Assembly (NCBI GenBank): GCA_022113835.1
Contig: JAILWY010000007.1
Coordinates: forward strand, 10,517,001-10,581,000
DNA: 64,000 bases
Direction of reading: 5' to 3'
Source of the DNA: Atopsyche davidsoni
Lineage: Eukaryota > Arthropoda > Insecta > Trichoptera > Hydrobiosidae
The position numbers and the translations under genes are program-made. The notes beneath the pieces are model-generated. The model saw only the letters and a program-made list of their open reading frames with translations, did not search any database and was not told the origin of the DNA. Below are positions 37,201 to 50,700 of the stretch, piece by piece; positions within the stretch are counted from its first letter, which is position 1, and each line of letters opens with the position of its first letter.

Positions 37201-39085
37201 GCTGCCAGCACCACAGAATGCATAGCGTGTATGAAGTTTTCAATTTCACTTAAATTTCAAATTCTCCAAAACACTCGCTAAGCTTATTACAAAGGAGAGC
37301 ATTATCAATTTTAGCAGAGCGAAAGGGTGCAGTGGAATTGATTTCCTCTATCATCTATCAAATTCTATGAGAAAATTCGTTTCCTATTGATACAGCATTG
37401 AGATTACAAACAATTATTATTTGCATCTCAATTTTGTTGCCATTATAATAAGTCCATTATATAAATATAAAAGTCGAAAATTTCTAGTAACTAGTTACCT
37501 ATAAGTCAAATTCAACATTTGATTGATTATTTTCTTGTCTCTTTGTATCTAAGCTGAGGACAATTTTACAATTTTATTTCACATTATTTATGAAAAATAG
37601 CTACCTTCATGACTATCGTATTTAACTTAAGGAATGCTTCCGACTAGAATTTGTTTCTATGTTTAGTTGGTAAATCAACATATCTATACCTTAGAGAAAA
37701 TCATATAAAATGTATGCATTCTTTACAAATTAACATTAAACAACAGTCAAAATTGACATTAGTACTACACTTCTTCCATAACGATTTTTACTGACACGGT
37801 TAGCCAACAAAGCCGTGGCTTTTACAGTGGCAGAGCTCAGTCTCATTGCTATCAGCATATCAATATATACAGATTAAAAATATAAAAAATGGGAGCAAAA
37901 AATAACAAATTTCAATGAATTCTAATTAACTGAGATATTCGCAGAAGTGGGGTAAACATTGATTAGTATTCGGATGTGTGATTAATCACTTCTTTACAAA
38001 TCTCAAAGTTATTATTATTTACAGCTTACAATGATAAAGCACATACCAGAATATATATTAAATAATATTATAAAAAGACTTTCGCTTTCATGAGAAATGT
38101 TTTTAAAAAAAAAACTTTTCCTTCACAAATATATATATCCTTACAAAATAAAAATACCAGGATGTAACAAGTAAGGCTGCATGAGAATATTGGGTCTATA
38201 TGACAGAATACGTCTGGAGAGTCGTATTGTGATTAGTCAGAGAATCTTTATATCTGAGAAAGTTCAGTCTTGGCAACATGTTTGCACTTAACAAGTGAAG
38301 AACGTGTATCTCTTTGGTGAGACAATAATTGTAGTGACAAAGGTTTCTTAGAACAGATGCCATAATAAAGATGATAAATAAGACTCAGCCTTCGAGTAGG
38401 TTGAATGTTAGATCAGGTCACTTTATTCAGCAATTTGAAAGGTAATACATTTTTCAGAAATAAAATGCTTCCATAGCTCTATAAAAGCTAACAGGTGCTA
38501 ACTCACAGAATGTGGAGTTTTATCTCCTCGAGTCACATGTATGCTTATAAATCTGCACGTATTGAGACACTGAGAGCGGTAAGATAGACGCTGTTAACAA
38601 AATATGATAGTGCCAATAAAAGGATAGTAATAATAGTAAATATATCCATCCATTATGGTAGTGATATAACTGTGTGCACAATTATTTCATATTGGCTTAA
38701 ATGGAGCACAAAATCATTGTTTATAACCATCCATGTTTCATTGCACAACATTTGATATGATTATCTAACAAAAACAGCTATTATTTTACAGAAATTCATT
38801 TAAATAGAATCAGTCACATTCACACATAAACACCAATCATCATTATAAATATTATAAACATACAAAACAAATTATAAAATTTACATTGAATGACACATTT
38901 TTAAATGACTAGATTATGATTTTTACTTTTCATATAGGTATAGATATGCAAATACTACATTTTAAGACTACGTCGATTGTAAAATTTGACAGGACTATTC
39001 TGTTATTTTTACATTTCGATGCTAAACATACAATTGAATTAGAGTCTGTAAACTTAACAACACGGTTCACGGATGACAGATCACT
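34201..39085. other. AT-rich region, probable Sik2 3' UTR at right side
   Basis: 4.9 kb with no supported gene. The part nearest 39085 must contain the 3' UTR of the minus-strand kinase gene. The remainder is unremarkable AT-rich DNA. Confidence 0.55.
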
Positions 39086-42000
39086 TCACATGGACTCCAT
39101 CTGCTCTGTCAGCTCGAGGATGGGGCTCTCGCTGAGAGGAAGCATCCCCGCCGACGGAGGGAGGCTGTGGCCTTGCCAGCTGGACTGTGGGGACATCAAA
39201 CAACCCTTATTAATCAAACTGTGTCAACGATATGAAATAAGTTCTCATTATCTATTGGCGACATAACAATTATACATTACCTTATGGTTTTCGTTAAGTT
39301 ACTAGTACAAATTAATGCTTTTGCATCTATAGGATTATGAAAAAATAAAAATACATATTTAAATTCTCTATGTTTTTATGACAATTTACCTTTCTGTTTT
39401 GGATATTTAAGATTGACCAATTTCAATTACTTTATTGAATAAGCAATTTGCCAAAGAGGTAAAATATTCCACTATTAGTAAATTAAACTTTAATGCTTTA
39501 GTTGAAAAAATCAATAAAATCTCTAATCTCCTCTAATAACAGATCCATACATAGAAACGAAGTAAAATCTTAACTATAAATTTTTCTTTAAAAAAATATT
39601 TTTAAAGAAAAATATTTATTGTATATCAAAGTTTTAAGTAATGGTTTTAAACCTTGTTAATTGTTATATTAGGATTTACGAGGTTCACATGTTTCGTTAA
39701 CAATATATTCCACGCAAGTTGCATAAAATAAAATTAATAATTTAAAATAATGAAAAGGATGCATTTTGAATTAGTTGTCTAGTAACAGCGTCAATTGAAT
39801 AGTGACATGCGATAAAAGTGTGCAGTTTACTTAACGCAGTCTAATTATATCTGTTGGTGAGAATTACAGGGTTGTGAAGTGATTTTAAATTATTCTTTTC
39901 ACTAAAAAATTATGTCTTTCAATAACGTAAATGAGTGCTTAATATAGTTTCAAAGAGATTTATTACTGATGTGTACACAGAGTCATAAAAATCATAATAT
40001 CATTCAAGAACATTAAAATGTAATCAATTAATATCAAAATAGTATTGCACTTCGATAAAAAGTAAGATCGTTAGAGTCAGTTATAAAGAGAGAGATTGTC
40101 ATTTATATCTCTGACCAGAGTCTGGCCTATTGTGACATTTACAATACAAATAAACAGTATTTAAAGTGTGTAAAACAGCAACGTATAATTTTAAATTGGA
40201 GACTACCAAACTATTTAAAAATCTGTGGATCTTCATACTACACTTTCTTCTTTTTCATATTATAACCAAAGAATACGGTTTGTAATGTTTCTCCATACAA
40301 AAATCCAGGAATACTTTTAAAAATACCAGGTGTAACCAAACTACAGGTTGAACGTCACTGGTGTATATAGAAACTATTTAAAGATTATGCACTAATCAAA
40401 ATACAAAACCTTGTATACTGAGAAATATAATGGCAAACAATATTTTCTTAAAATTTTAAGCGTAGATATAAAGAATGCAAATTAGGAAAAATAAAAGGCA
40501 CAACCAACGATTAAGTAATGTGATTTATTTGTGATTATAAATTAAAAAAATTACTTATGGTATAAAGCGTGACTGTATAAATAAATACATTGTTACTAGG
40601 AATATGGAAAAATAAAAAAAATAGCTCTATTATCAAACAATGCACGCGTCAAACGTCTCAGCAACCAAAAGGAATCACTCACATAGGAACTTATATTTTA
40701 TACTTACATTCGGTCACTTTCCTTAGTCTAAATTTTAAGATTACACGAAGAGTTCATTCTCAGCACAAAGCACATGTAAATTAATTACATAATCGCCACA
40801 AAATAATAAACTAATATTGACATACAAAAAAATCATAATAAGGCATAAAAGAATGCCTAAAGCAGTGTTATAAAAACTAGGACAGACTTTCAATAGAAAA
40901 AACATGCATTTTTGGCTACTATATTTGGAATTCACCAGGCATACCGATCACATATCTAATAAACTATAACGTTTACTAAAATTAAACGATTCTACCGGTC
41001 ATTTAACAGTCTTGCATTGTTATATTTAAGCGGCAGAACAAAAGAATTCAGTAAAACTGTAGCATTCAATTGATTTGGTGGAATACCTGAAAGCATTGAG
41101 GGGTTTGGAACAGATTATTGTTGGGCCACGCAGTGTTACTGCTCCACAAAGTACTAGGGTTGTGGGCCGACTCATTCAGAGCGAGGCTGACTCCACTGCC
41201 CGTGTTCTGATGAGGCAACTGCACGTTGTGGCCAGGCTTCCCTGCCATCTCGCTGATCTGACAAGCGTTCTGGAGGCTATTCGGTAAATTGGACCAATTC
41301 TCATTGCCGGCTTTTTCCTGATTAATTATCGTTATCTCCATGGACCCTCGATAGGAAAAGTTGGGAGTATCCTGGGTTTCGGAGGTATTCGATTTCGGAG
41401 ATCGGTTAGGTCCCTCAACGATAGCCTGAAAAGCCAGGAGGTCTTCATTTTCACTTTCTGACAGCGGCACCGGAAGGGGAGGCAGAATCTGCTGCTGCTG
41501 AGCTATCTTGTAGCTCTGCTGCCTGAGCATTTGTCTCCGGCTTAGCCCCATTTGGAGGGAGTGCAAGCTAGCATTGTCCGTGGCTCCGTTGGCATTGGGC
41601 TGAGCCATCGCTACTTGCTTTTGAAGGATTTGTCTTTTCTGCTGTAGCAGTCGATGCTGCATGAGCTGCTGTTGCAGCGGAGGTTTGACACTTTGCAGGG
41701 AAGACTCCCCCTCGGAGGGCTGGTGGGCAGACATCTTGGGGCTGGCAGGGAGCGGCGGAGAAGTGGTGGAGTAACTAAAGTTCTCAGGGAGACTGATGCG
41801 CTTGGGAAGACCGCTTTTGGACTCCATGTGCGGACTGAAGGCGGCAGCGAACTGGTTGTGCTGTATCTGCCGCTGCGTCATTTCTTCGGGTGGGACACTG
41901 GCTTGGTACTGCGTCTTGAGTTTCTGCGCTTCCTTTTGGACCAGGTGCAGCTCCAGCACGCCCTTGGCCTTGCAGCCCTCGTTGAGCCGCTGACTGTTGA

Positions 42001-45000
42001 AGGCGACGGTGCTCTTCTGAGTCTCGGCGGCCTGCGCCACGACCTGCTGGGCCACCAGACCGTCGCTGGCGCGGCGACCCTCACGGAAGTCCACGGGACT
42101 GCGCGTGCCGCTGCGAGGACAGGCCTTGGCGCCGCTCTGGTACGCCAGAGGGTTGTGCCTGCTGAGGAAGCCACTGCAAGGAGATTTATTATTACTGGTA
42201 GACACGTAGACGCACGGATGCATGGGACTAGTATTGATCATGGAACTATTCTCGTAAACTAATCTGTCGTCCGTGGACGTGCAGCTGGGCAGGCTGCTGG
42301 TGAGGTCGCTGGAGCAGTCCGACAGTTGATAGTCGAGACTCTCAAAAGCCGAGAAATTGCTCTGCGAGGAGTCGCAGCTGAGGTTCTGGCTGAGACTCTT
42401 GGTGTTGTAGAAGTTGACGACGCCACTGCTGGAGCTGGAGCTGGCGTAGGAACCGATACGATGCGGAGCGCTAGGCACGCTGGACAGATCGTCCATGTCC
42501 GTCTCGCACCCCTCGTCCGTGGAGGAGGAGTACTGTTGCTGGAATTCTACCGTTTTCCCGGTCGTGTTAGTGCCGAGAGGTGCGTATGTTTGAGCGGTGA
42601 TGTACCTGTTAGTGTTCAGGGAGAACTTATTGTCATTTCTATAGATTCCGGTGCTGCTGTAGAGTTCGTTGCCTCCCGGTAGAGTGTTCAGAACGTCAGA
42701 CGTGTTGGGCAGGGGCGGCAGAACGGCATTTTGAATGTAAGAGTAAGTTTGAATATGGTTCATGTAGTCCTTGAAGGGCGGAGTGCTGCTCTGGAGTCGC
42801 GAGATGTCCTGTTGCTGCGCGTGCGATACGAGTCGACACGGGTCATAGTTGTTCTTGGTGGACGATTCTTGAGACGGGAGAGGAAGGGGAGACTGCTGAA
42901 GGGTGCTCATGAGCTTGGCCGCTTCAGAGCTCATGGTGAAGGTCGTGGAAGTGTTCAGCAGTTTGAGAGGCTCAGATGCAAAGCTCGTTGCCGATGTAGA
43001 GTTTTGCAGGGGGTTTGCGGTTATATTTATACAAGGATCTATTCCGGCCAGTTTTCCAGCGTCGATGGCGCACTTGGAGTCGAAGCTGGACGACGTGAGC
43101 AATCGACTTCCGTCGGAGGACCCGTGCCGAGGGTCGGGTCCCACCGTCGTGGACTGCTGAAGAAGTCTTCTGCAATCCTCACTCGATTGCTTCATGATCT
43201 TTTGGTGCTGTTCCAGAGTGCTCGTAAGCAATCGATGAGAAGACGCTATGCTCTCCATTCCCGATTTCCCGATCAACCTCCCGGAGTCGGACACGTCGAT
43301 ATTCCTCATGGACTGCAGCCTGCCCGTTTCGTCGCAGTTGGGCAACCGCGTGGAGCCGAGGAGATCGAAAGTGCCGACGAGGAAGCTGCGGTGGGCGTCT
43401 CCGAGCTCGAGGTTCCTCTGAAGGAGCCTCTGCTCGGTCATGTTCACGTTGGCGAGGGACAGCAGGCGTTGCGTCTCCGAGACCGAAGTGTCCGCAGACA
43501 CGCGGGGCGGGGACGGAGGGGCTCGCTGGCCGTGCGTCTCCGGGGACCGCGACAGTCTGCAAGTGATCGAAAACAACGTTAGCTGTTTCGAACCGACACA
43601 AACGAAACAAGACAACAAGATTCGAAACAATATCTTTTAGGAATATGAATTAAACACACAGTTGGGACCGAAATATAAGGCTTCGATCCAAGATTGAATG
43701 ATTCCTTATCCAGATTCTCATGAAGTTGATAAAAAAAGATATTGGGAGGTGGTCACCTGTGCGCGTGGTCGCTGGAACGCCTGGTGGGGGCGTCATGGGG
43801 CGGAGCGAGAGGGGCAAGGGGCGCCAGGGGGGCCAGGGGGGCGCTGCCCTTGCGCGCGATGGCCTGCTCCGCCACGGAGGAGGGCCGCCGCCGCCCGGGG
43901 CCAGCACCAGGTCCTGCGCCACCACCCGCGCCACCCGCGTCCGCCGCGCGGTGCTTCACCCTCTCCAGCAGCAGCAGGTATATCGCCGCGTGGTGGTCGT
44001 AGCTGTTGGACCGCAGGCTCTGGAAACGCGACGCGACACCGTGAGCAACACCGCGAGCAACACGCGCCTCACCCTTCAACGACCCCAACACAAATTTCTA
44101 CAAGACACTGGAAGATGTTTACGCTGTAGATTTCCGGAATGTGTATGAAGATAAGTATGTTTTGTGCACCTCCTTATAAAATATATAGCAGAACACCATA
44201 CCAATTCAAGACCTCAATTCCCAAAATCTACAACACGATCTTTCTACAAGTTTTATTAGTAATGATACATTCTGTCACGTTTCAATAAACGTTTGAACCT
44301 ATTTTACAAATGTACACGCATTTATCACGAATATTATATTTTCCTCAGCACGCTGATTTATCAAGCAAGATTACAGTAAAGCACGTACAGATGTAAAATA
44401 GGTTCACAAGCTTTTGTGTGAAAGCACGATGGAAGCAAGTGTTATTTTTAAAGACACAAAAATACCCCCAGATAAAAACGTAGTCCCTGACGAAGCCCAC
44501 ACCATAGGAAGACGGTTGCGAGACGCGTGACGGACTGCCGCGAGAGCCAGTGTGAAGACACGCTCGTCGAGATCGAATGTGACGTCACACGAACTTTCGC
44601 TGAAGACCGTTGAGCTTTTGAGCTTTGCGGCATCGGGGTTTCAGCATCATCGATGAGTTTCCGCTTCGTATCTTGGGTTGTTAATAAAGTGGTGCTGTGC
44701 ATCGCCAACAAGCTGACAAGGGTAAACTTGACACACGGCTGTGAAATTGCTGGAACGCCTGCAGGTGCTCGGCAGGGGAGCTTTAAGAAACATTCGTGTA
44801 GGATACACTGTATGGACAAATAACTTTAAATGCCAAGTTTGTATGCATGCGTAAGTGGAATATACAGCTCCCTAAAGGAAGACAGAAAGAAATGTGGCGT
44901 AGTACGTGATCTGTATTATACCAGAACCAAGAAGGTGATGTTATGAATAATAGAAAGATCTTATCTTGAGTAGTCTGTTATCTCGAGAGTGCGCTCATAT

Positions 45001-46910
45001 TGGCTGAAACTTTTGAAAATGGCGTTTTCCGGTAATAAAGAATAGAATAATCTAAAATGCTACCCTAGACTGGATCAACTACCTTAGGTACTTTGCTTTT
45101 AAACGGATAGGAAAATATACTGATAAGTACATATATTGTTTACAGGGAGAATGAGCAATGAAAAACTTGTTCAGATCTGGCCACAGGTGTGACAGTCGAT
45201 GATACGAAACGGAAGCTTGTTCGGGTCGGGCGGCCCCTCGCAACCGTCTCCTGCTGGATCGGGGCCTTGCTCTCACCGCGCTGCGCCGCCGTGGTTCTTC
45301 TGATGTGCTCGGAGCAGGACATGAATCCTGCTACGAGCGCGCCTAGTCATTTCTTTGGCTGAGGCGACGGTTTGGCAATGGCGCCCGTGCTTTTGTTTCC
45401 GATGGAGCCCTTCCTCTTGAACGGGTTAGATTGGCCAGCACCAGCGTCCTCTTGACTTATACTTTCAGACACTTCCTGTTCCTGGGTCTGAGTAAAAAAA
45501 ATATTTCGGAGACGGACGTCCGTTTTAATCCCAGAAGGTTGTATCCGACGGACTGGTTGAGATTCGAATATTCAATCCGTCTTATTAATAAACATAACAG
45601 GTGGTTTAGTTATTTCTGACTCGAGAGATTTATTGGTTTGATTGGAAAGAAATTCGCGCGCGTAAATATCTGACCTATCAAACCACGGAACTAAAACATA
45701 TCACGTGAAAATATGCAAACTGTTATATTTAGAAATAAGGCAGCATATTTATAAAAATACGATAAGCCGAATGGATTTAATTTTAATTGTGGGCGCTTTC
45801 GCCTTTCGAAGACTTCTTCACACTAATAATAGAGTATATAGATAGAAGAATGACAGATTTAGGGGATAGCAAAGCAGTTAGCAGTTAAGGTTGACTGCTC
45901 CTAACGCTCCTTTGGTGAGAATTTTTTAATTGTTTTGTCACAAAAATATATTACTTTTTGTAAAGAAACACGGTGGTAGCAGTCATCCTTAAGCCCAAAC
46001 GAGTTGAAAGTTATTATTGAAAATGGATGAATTATGTAAAAAAATATTAAAAACATTAAAAGCCGATCGTATACATAGAAAACAACGAATGAAATAATAT
46101 CTTAAATCAATATTTCTTAGATATGTATAAAGACCAACAAACAAACGACAAATAAGAAATAAAATTCATAATATGAAGATCATATTAAAGTCAAACTATA
46201 CTGTGGAATTTAATAAACACAGACATGCTTTATTTTTATATTTTTGCAAGATTAAAGTCATATTGATTTAAAATACAATTAAATTGTTGAATCAGATTCG
46301 GAATGAGCTATGCAATAATGATGGGCATAATCGAGTACACAAAATCGAAACAATCGGTTAAATCGGCTTTGAACTAATTTTTCGAGTATGTATAACAGAT
46401 TCATTCGATTGTATAGGGTGTTTTTTATAGAGGTATAGAACTTTAAGTTGGCAACACTGTTTTAACTGGCGGCCATTTTGTCAGCTGTCAAGGGATTTAT
46501 GTTTAGTTTGGTTTGGCATTTCAACATGAATAGACTGACGCCTGAACAACGCTTTCAAATTGTGCAAATTTATTTTGGAAATCATGGTTCTGTTAAATTG
46601 TGGCCATTTTTAGCCAATTTCGACTTTTTAATATCAGGAGATTGGTGTAATTGCGCGAGTGGTCCCACCTCCTTGGTTTTGGCCGGGTCTATCCCGAGGC
46701 TGTGCATGAGCCGCAGGACCTGCTCGTTGGGGTCAGCCTGGCGGGCGGGGCTGCGGGGAGGCTCTGCAGGGGGCGCCGAGCCACCAGCCCCCGCGCCGGA
46801 AGCCGCCCCCGCCCCCAGCCCGGCCATCCACCTGTGCCGCCGGATCTGCTCGATGGTGTAGCGCTTCACCGGGTCCAGCACCAGCATCTTGCGGATCAGC
46901 GACTCGCAGT
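39086..46910 (-). CDS. Sik2: Salt-inducible kinase, Sik2 type: C-terminal 1,023 residues (5' part outside window)
   Basis: Exons (minus) 46910-46669, 44019-43757, 43556-41087 and 39184-39086, with consistent phases (1,0,2,0). Exon A begins inside the kinase domain end ('[22 protein letters not shown]'), then a Gly/Ala/Pro insert, then the UBA-like region '[14 protein letters not shown]', completed in exon B ('[18 protein letters not shown]'). Exon B ends with 'RRPSSVAEQ', the first PKA/14-3-3 site, followed by an APL repeat. The 823-codon exon C carries '[10 protein letters not shown]', the second PKA site, and a Gln-rich coiled stretch '[15 protein letters not shown]' like vertebrate SIK2. 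SIKs are LKB1-activated kinases that phosphorylate CRTC and class IIa HDACs and are restrained by PKA. The catalytic exons and T-loop were not found to 64000. SIK3 is the less likely alternative. Confidence 0.9.
44430..44820. other. GC-richer gene-like patch in Sik2 intron, possibly a decayed coding fragment
   Basis: The minus strand has a 123-codon frame at 44819-44448 with a protein-like stretch '[18 protein letters not shown]', but adjacent plausible stretches sit in other frames. That pattern suggests a frameshifted pseudogene or repeat. A perfect CRE palindrome TGACGTCA is at 44580-44587. Not recognised. Confidence 0.25.
45347..45487 (-). CDS. Orphan terminal exon inside Sik2 intron (unknown product)
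   Basis: A strong minus-strand acceptor (T-rich tract then TTACTCAG) precedes 46 codons and a TGA. The peptide starts [16 protein letters not shown], continues with '[13 protein letters not shown]' and ends 'KPSPQPKK': acidic then strongly basic, with a nuclear-localisation-like KRK. It is GC-rich and coding in texture, unlike the intron around it. It could be the last exon of an unrecognised nested gene. It could also be an alternative end for Sik2: exon A ends in phase 0 and this exon starts in phase 0, so a splice would give a form truncated in the UBA region. No domain was recognised. Confidence 0.5.
   Translation of the reverse strand, partial: TQEQEVSESISQEDAGAGQSNPFKRKGSIGNKSTGAIAKPSPQPKK
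46413..46603 (+). mobile_element. 5' fragment of a mariner/IS630-like transposon
   Basis: Starts with a terminal-type AGGGTGTTTTTTATAG. A leader follows, then an ATG at 46525 reading [20 protein letters not shown], the helix-turn-helix start of a widespread insect transposase type. The frame then runs into unrelated sequence; the rest of the element is missing. The remnant ends about 65 bp from the Sik2 exon A donor at 46669. Confidence 0.65.
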
Positions 46911-46989
46911 CTAAAAAAAAAACACGACATTAAAAAAAAAATAGACAAACCCTGAAGATTGCCTCAGTACTGGGACAGAAACGTCGAAC

Positions 46990-47345
46990 ATGCAAAATAC
47001 CTGTACAGTGATATCCGGTTATGCGCGGTTTCACTGTGACGCGAATTTCTTATTTATTGAATGTGTATTGACATAATGTAGTCATTGACTTCTCTTAACA
47101 ATTAAAAACAGCGTTGGGTGTTATGAACGTATTTTACAAGGACGTAAAAGAAACGCTACCCACAAGATGTATTTTTCAATAAAAATAACATGTAATACTG
47201 CATAAAGTGATTGATTCTGATAATTCGTATTTTTTGTATAAAATTTTGACTATGTATGTATGTTTAATCGTAAACCCCGATATACGCGAATTTCACTTGA
47301 CGCAATTTTTTCCGGAACGTATCCCTCGCGTAAAGCGGGGTATGA
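46990..47345. mobile_element. Possible pogo/Tigger-like remnant
   Basis: Two blocks, CAGTGATATCCGGTTATGCG near 46996 and CGATATACGCGAATTTCACT near 47279, carry the repeated 'CGCGAATTTCAC / GCGTAAAGCGGGGTA' wording seen at ends of Tigger-type elements. The structure is decayed and the ends are not defined. Confidence 0.25.
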
Positions 47346-47715
47346 AAAATATTTGTGTACACTGTCGAGTGTCTTTTCTGTACCGTGAAACCAGACAGCG
47401 CCCTGAACTTACGACAAGGTGTCCGACATTGAAGATGACTCTCATATTCGCAGTCACTTTAAACCACAGGCTATTGTTATTATAATTGCAATAATTTTTC
47501 AAACATTTTCACATCCAGAGACACAGTCGGTCGTTACCTTTGAACAATGCGAATTCAATTTCCACGAGTTATGGAGTCATTTGTTAGGCCATTGTCACTG
47601 AGAGACTACACACCTCGGACGGGCATTTATCGTTTCGGACTAATGAACAAATTCTACTTCATTGTTTGGAAACCTAAATTTAATATTATTATCTTTAAGT
47701 AAGACAACCTCGGGA

Positions 47716-47760
47716 GAATGGCTCAGTGGCGAAGCGATCAATGCTACTTGGTTTTTTTTT
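47716..47760 (+). mobile_element. tRNA-like SINE head fragment
   Basis: ATGGCTCAGTGGCGAAGC resembles a Pol III A box and D-arm, and is followed by a T run. No B box. Confidence 0.3.
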
Positions 47761-50700
47761 AGAAAACTCCTAATAGGTTATACTACATAATATAGCTGGA
47801 TAGTTATAACTTCGTCGTTGTCTTTTCTTTAGTATTTAATAATTTGCTGTTTTTTTAATATAAATAAAAAATACCTGCCTTGATTGCAAACATAAGTAAG
47901 AAAACAGAATACGAATCTACGCCCTCTAAGCATATGGTATATCTGGGTTAAAAAATTCAAGATTCTTTTATTTTTCATTAATAAAATTTACAATAGTTCT
48001 TAAGGCTAAGGATATGGTATGGTGTGTGGCTTATTTTATACATATATTTATTGTATATATCAGGGTTGTTTTATATTATACATTTTTTGACCAACCCTCT
48101 CGGCGCAATGCACAAGTAAACTATCTTGCTAGTTTTGTATTCCCACGATCATGGTGTTATCGTTTCCCCATAGATGTCACCTATGTAAATAAATTAAACA
48201 AACGTTTCATCATTTTCTTTTAAAATAATAATATTCTAAATGAACCTATCAAAAAATATTTTTTTTTATAGAGCGACTCCGGATTATGTACATACGAAAA
48301 ATCAAAATGCAATATTTTTTTCAGTCTTGAAAAGGTGACATAAAGTCCGTTTCTTTTCCAAGTAATACCATGAGTTTTGAAAGACAGAATAAACAGTTGC
48401 CCCTGGGTAAGGGAACGGGTGTGTCTGGGGAACGAAAAAAACTGTGCTATATGTAACCAATATTTACTGAGACGGAAGGGTCAAGCTAAGGGTCTTGTAG
48501 AGTGACCTTTATGTGGTAAGAATTGCTAGCATATTTTACTGGAAGTGTGTGGAAGGCAAGACTGGGCTTTCAGCAGGGCTCCATATTGAATCTTGAAGAT
48601 GGATCACGCACCTTCATATAAACTAGAAACTATGAGTTTTAACCCTTAAAAGCTTTTCTTTAATAATTAAGCTTTAATTATATGCACGTCGGTGGAACAC
48701 ACACATCTCCCGAATCCGTGCTTTTATGATATTAGGAGAGGGTGTTCAAAAAGAAAGAGATAAAAACAATCAAAGAAACCCCAAAATCACAGCAAATATC
48801 TCCGCAAGTTCGGCGTACCCCGGGCCTGCAAAGTTACGGGGTATAAATCACCCCCGGGGCGGGGTGTGAGCAGCTTTACTGAAAACCAACAAGATTGGAG
48901 GGTGCGGGGCCGCTTTGATACAGAACTTCTGGTTTCGGAAGGAAATTAAATAGACCCCAAAAGATGCAAATTAGACATAACTCAAAAGTGTGAAATACAT
49001 AGTTGTAAACTTTCAGATTTCGGGGAATAATTTCGGATTTGAAGCAGACCCGAGATTTTGAATGATATTACATATTACTATTAATCGGTGAGACATTAAA
49101 ACTTTGCGAGCAGCATAAGCCGACATAAATATAATGTCTTGTAAAATATGAATACTCAAATCAAGATAAAACAAACATTGCACTGTCTAGTCTACATTTT
49201 TATGTAGATTATGTTAATATGAATCGAATACTCGAAACAGGATACAACAAGAGAAATTCACTCAGATTCATACAGGGATGGTAAAAAATAAAAAAATAAC
49301 CACGAATTATTTTTTTTTATTATGTCAGCGCTTTAGTCTTAAAGTCGACTGACAAAACCCTTGTAAGCAAAAGACCTCACAACAAAAAATATATATATAT
49401 ATAAATACTATCACGCAAGCACTATGAGTAAAAAGACGTTAGTCTCGAGTTAGAGATTGCAATATTTATATTTCAAATTCACCGTGTTGCTGAAGGACGA
49501 CACAGTGGATCACTTTTAAAATAATTCAATATTAATGTGCCTAGTACATAATGGGTTATGTTCCTGCTTGTTGTGATTTATCACTTTTTAAGCTACAAAG
49601 CGCCCTATTACCGGCAAGTACTATTGTTGTGAGAAATATCGAAACTTTCAAGGACGATATTTCATATTATGGTAGGTACAATATTAATGGCCTTTGATCA
49701 CTTTACCTTCTGTGTACTTCAGCCATTAGCGCCGATGGTATATGTGATACCGAATGGTATTACATATACCATTGTTGTGTTATATGTAGCCATTTTAGCT
49801 AACACACAGTAGCTCAAGTGAAAAACTTCACATCTTTTCTAACAATGTATTTTAACACACACGCACTTTCATATCAACATATCCAGAGAATAGATAAAAA
49901 ATATATAAATAAAGTGAATATTTATATAATATATGATATGATCATCTGCTGGAAATTTAAACAATATTGTTGAATAAATGTCTACTTCTGCGCATATATA
50001 TTATAGATCAAAAAGCTCCAATAAAATCGTAGTTATTCAAATATTGATACTTTGATTATTATTTGCGTAAAGGTACAATTCACCAAAATCCGAGGCCTTT
50101 CCCCTTAACAATAAACAATTAATCGGTATTTGCCTGCAGGGGGGCCAGTTAAGACAAGAGGTTATATAATTGAAAGACAAACATAAATCATTTCTTCACC
50201 ACACAGAGATGCTGTTTATTCTCTAAATAAATAAAGCAATATGTATTAATGTAATAAATATTGTCTTGACGTGTTTGCAGGACAAGACATATAATGCAAA
50301 AGGCAAACTTCAACGACAAACAGAATGTATACAATATTTAGAAAATCGATTCACACATATGAAACGAGGAGAAAAATCTTAAAAATATTTTTAAAGGATT
50401 TCTCTTGTTGTTTTATGTGTGCATGTATGCGCAATAAATGTGTGTATTAAAAAGCGGAATCATTAAACATTTTGCGATAGATAAACTACGAAACTAGTGA
50501 TGGGAAAAATTGATTATTTAAAATAAAAGACTCAACACGAACAAATCACGAAAGCTCTATTATTTAATGTGGCATTGAAATAAACCCTCGTTTTGACTCT
50601 AATATTAGTCATTATACTGTCATCAATTTCATTGAATACGACTCCAGTACCAGTTGACTTAGCTCATGAACCATATATAATTTAATATTTGAAACGTATT

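Noticed and set aside
41654..43582. Long plus-strand frames (202 and 283 codons) opposite Sik2 exon C
   Set aside because: Antisense shadows of the long GC-rich coding exon; no start context, splice partner or motif.
43570..43640. Start of the long Sik2 frame at 43630 ([14 protein letters not shown]...)
   Set aside because: Lies upstream of a clear acceptor at 43557/43558. The phase-2 join to exon B restores family sequence, so this piece is intron.
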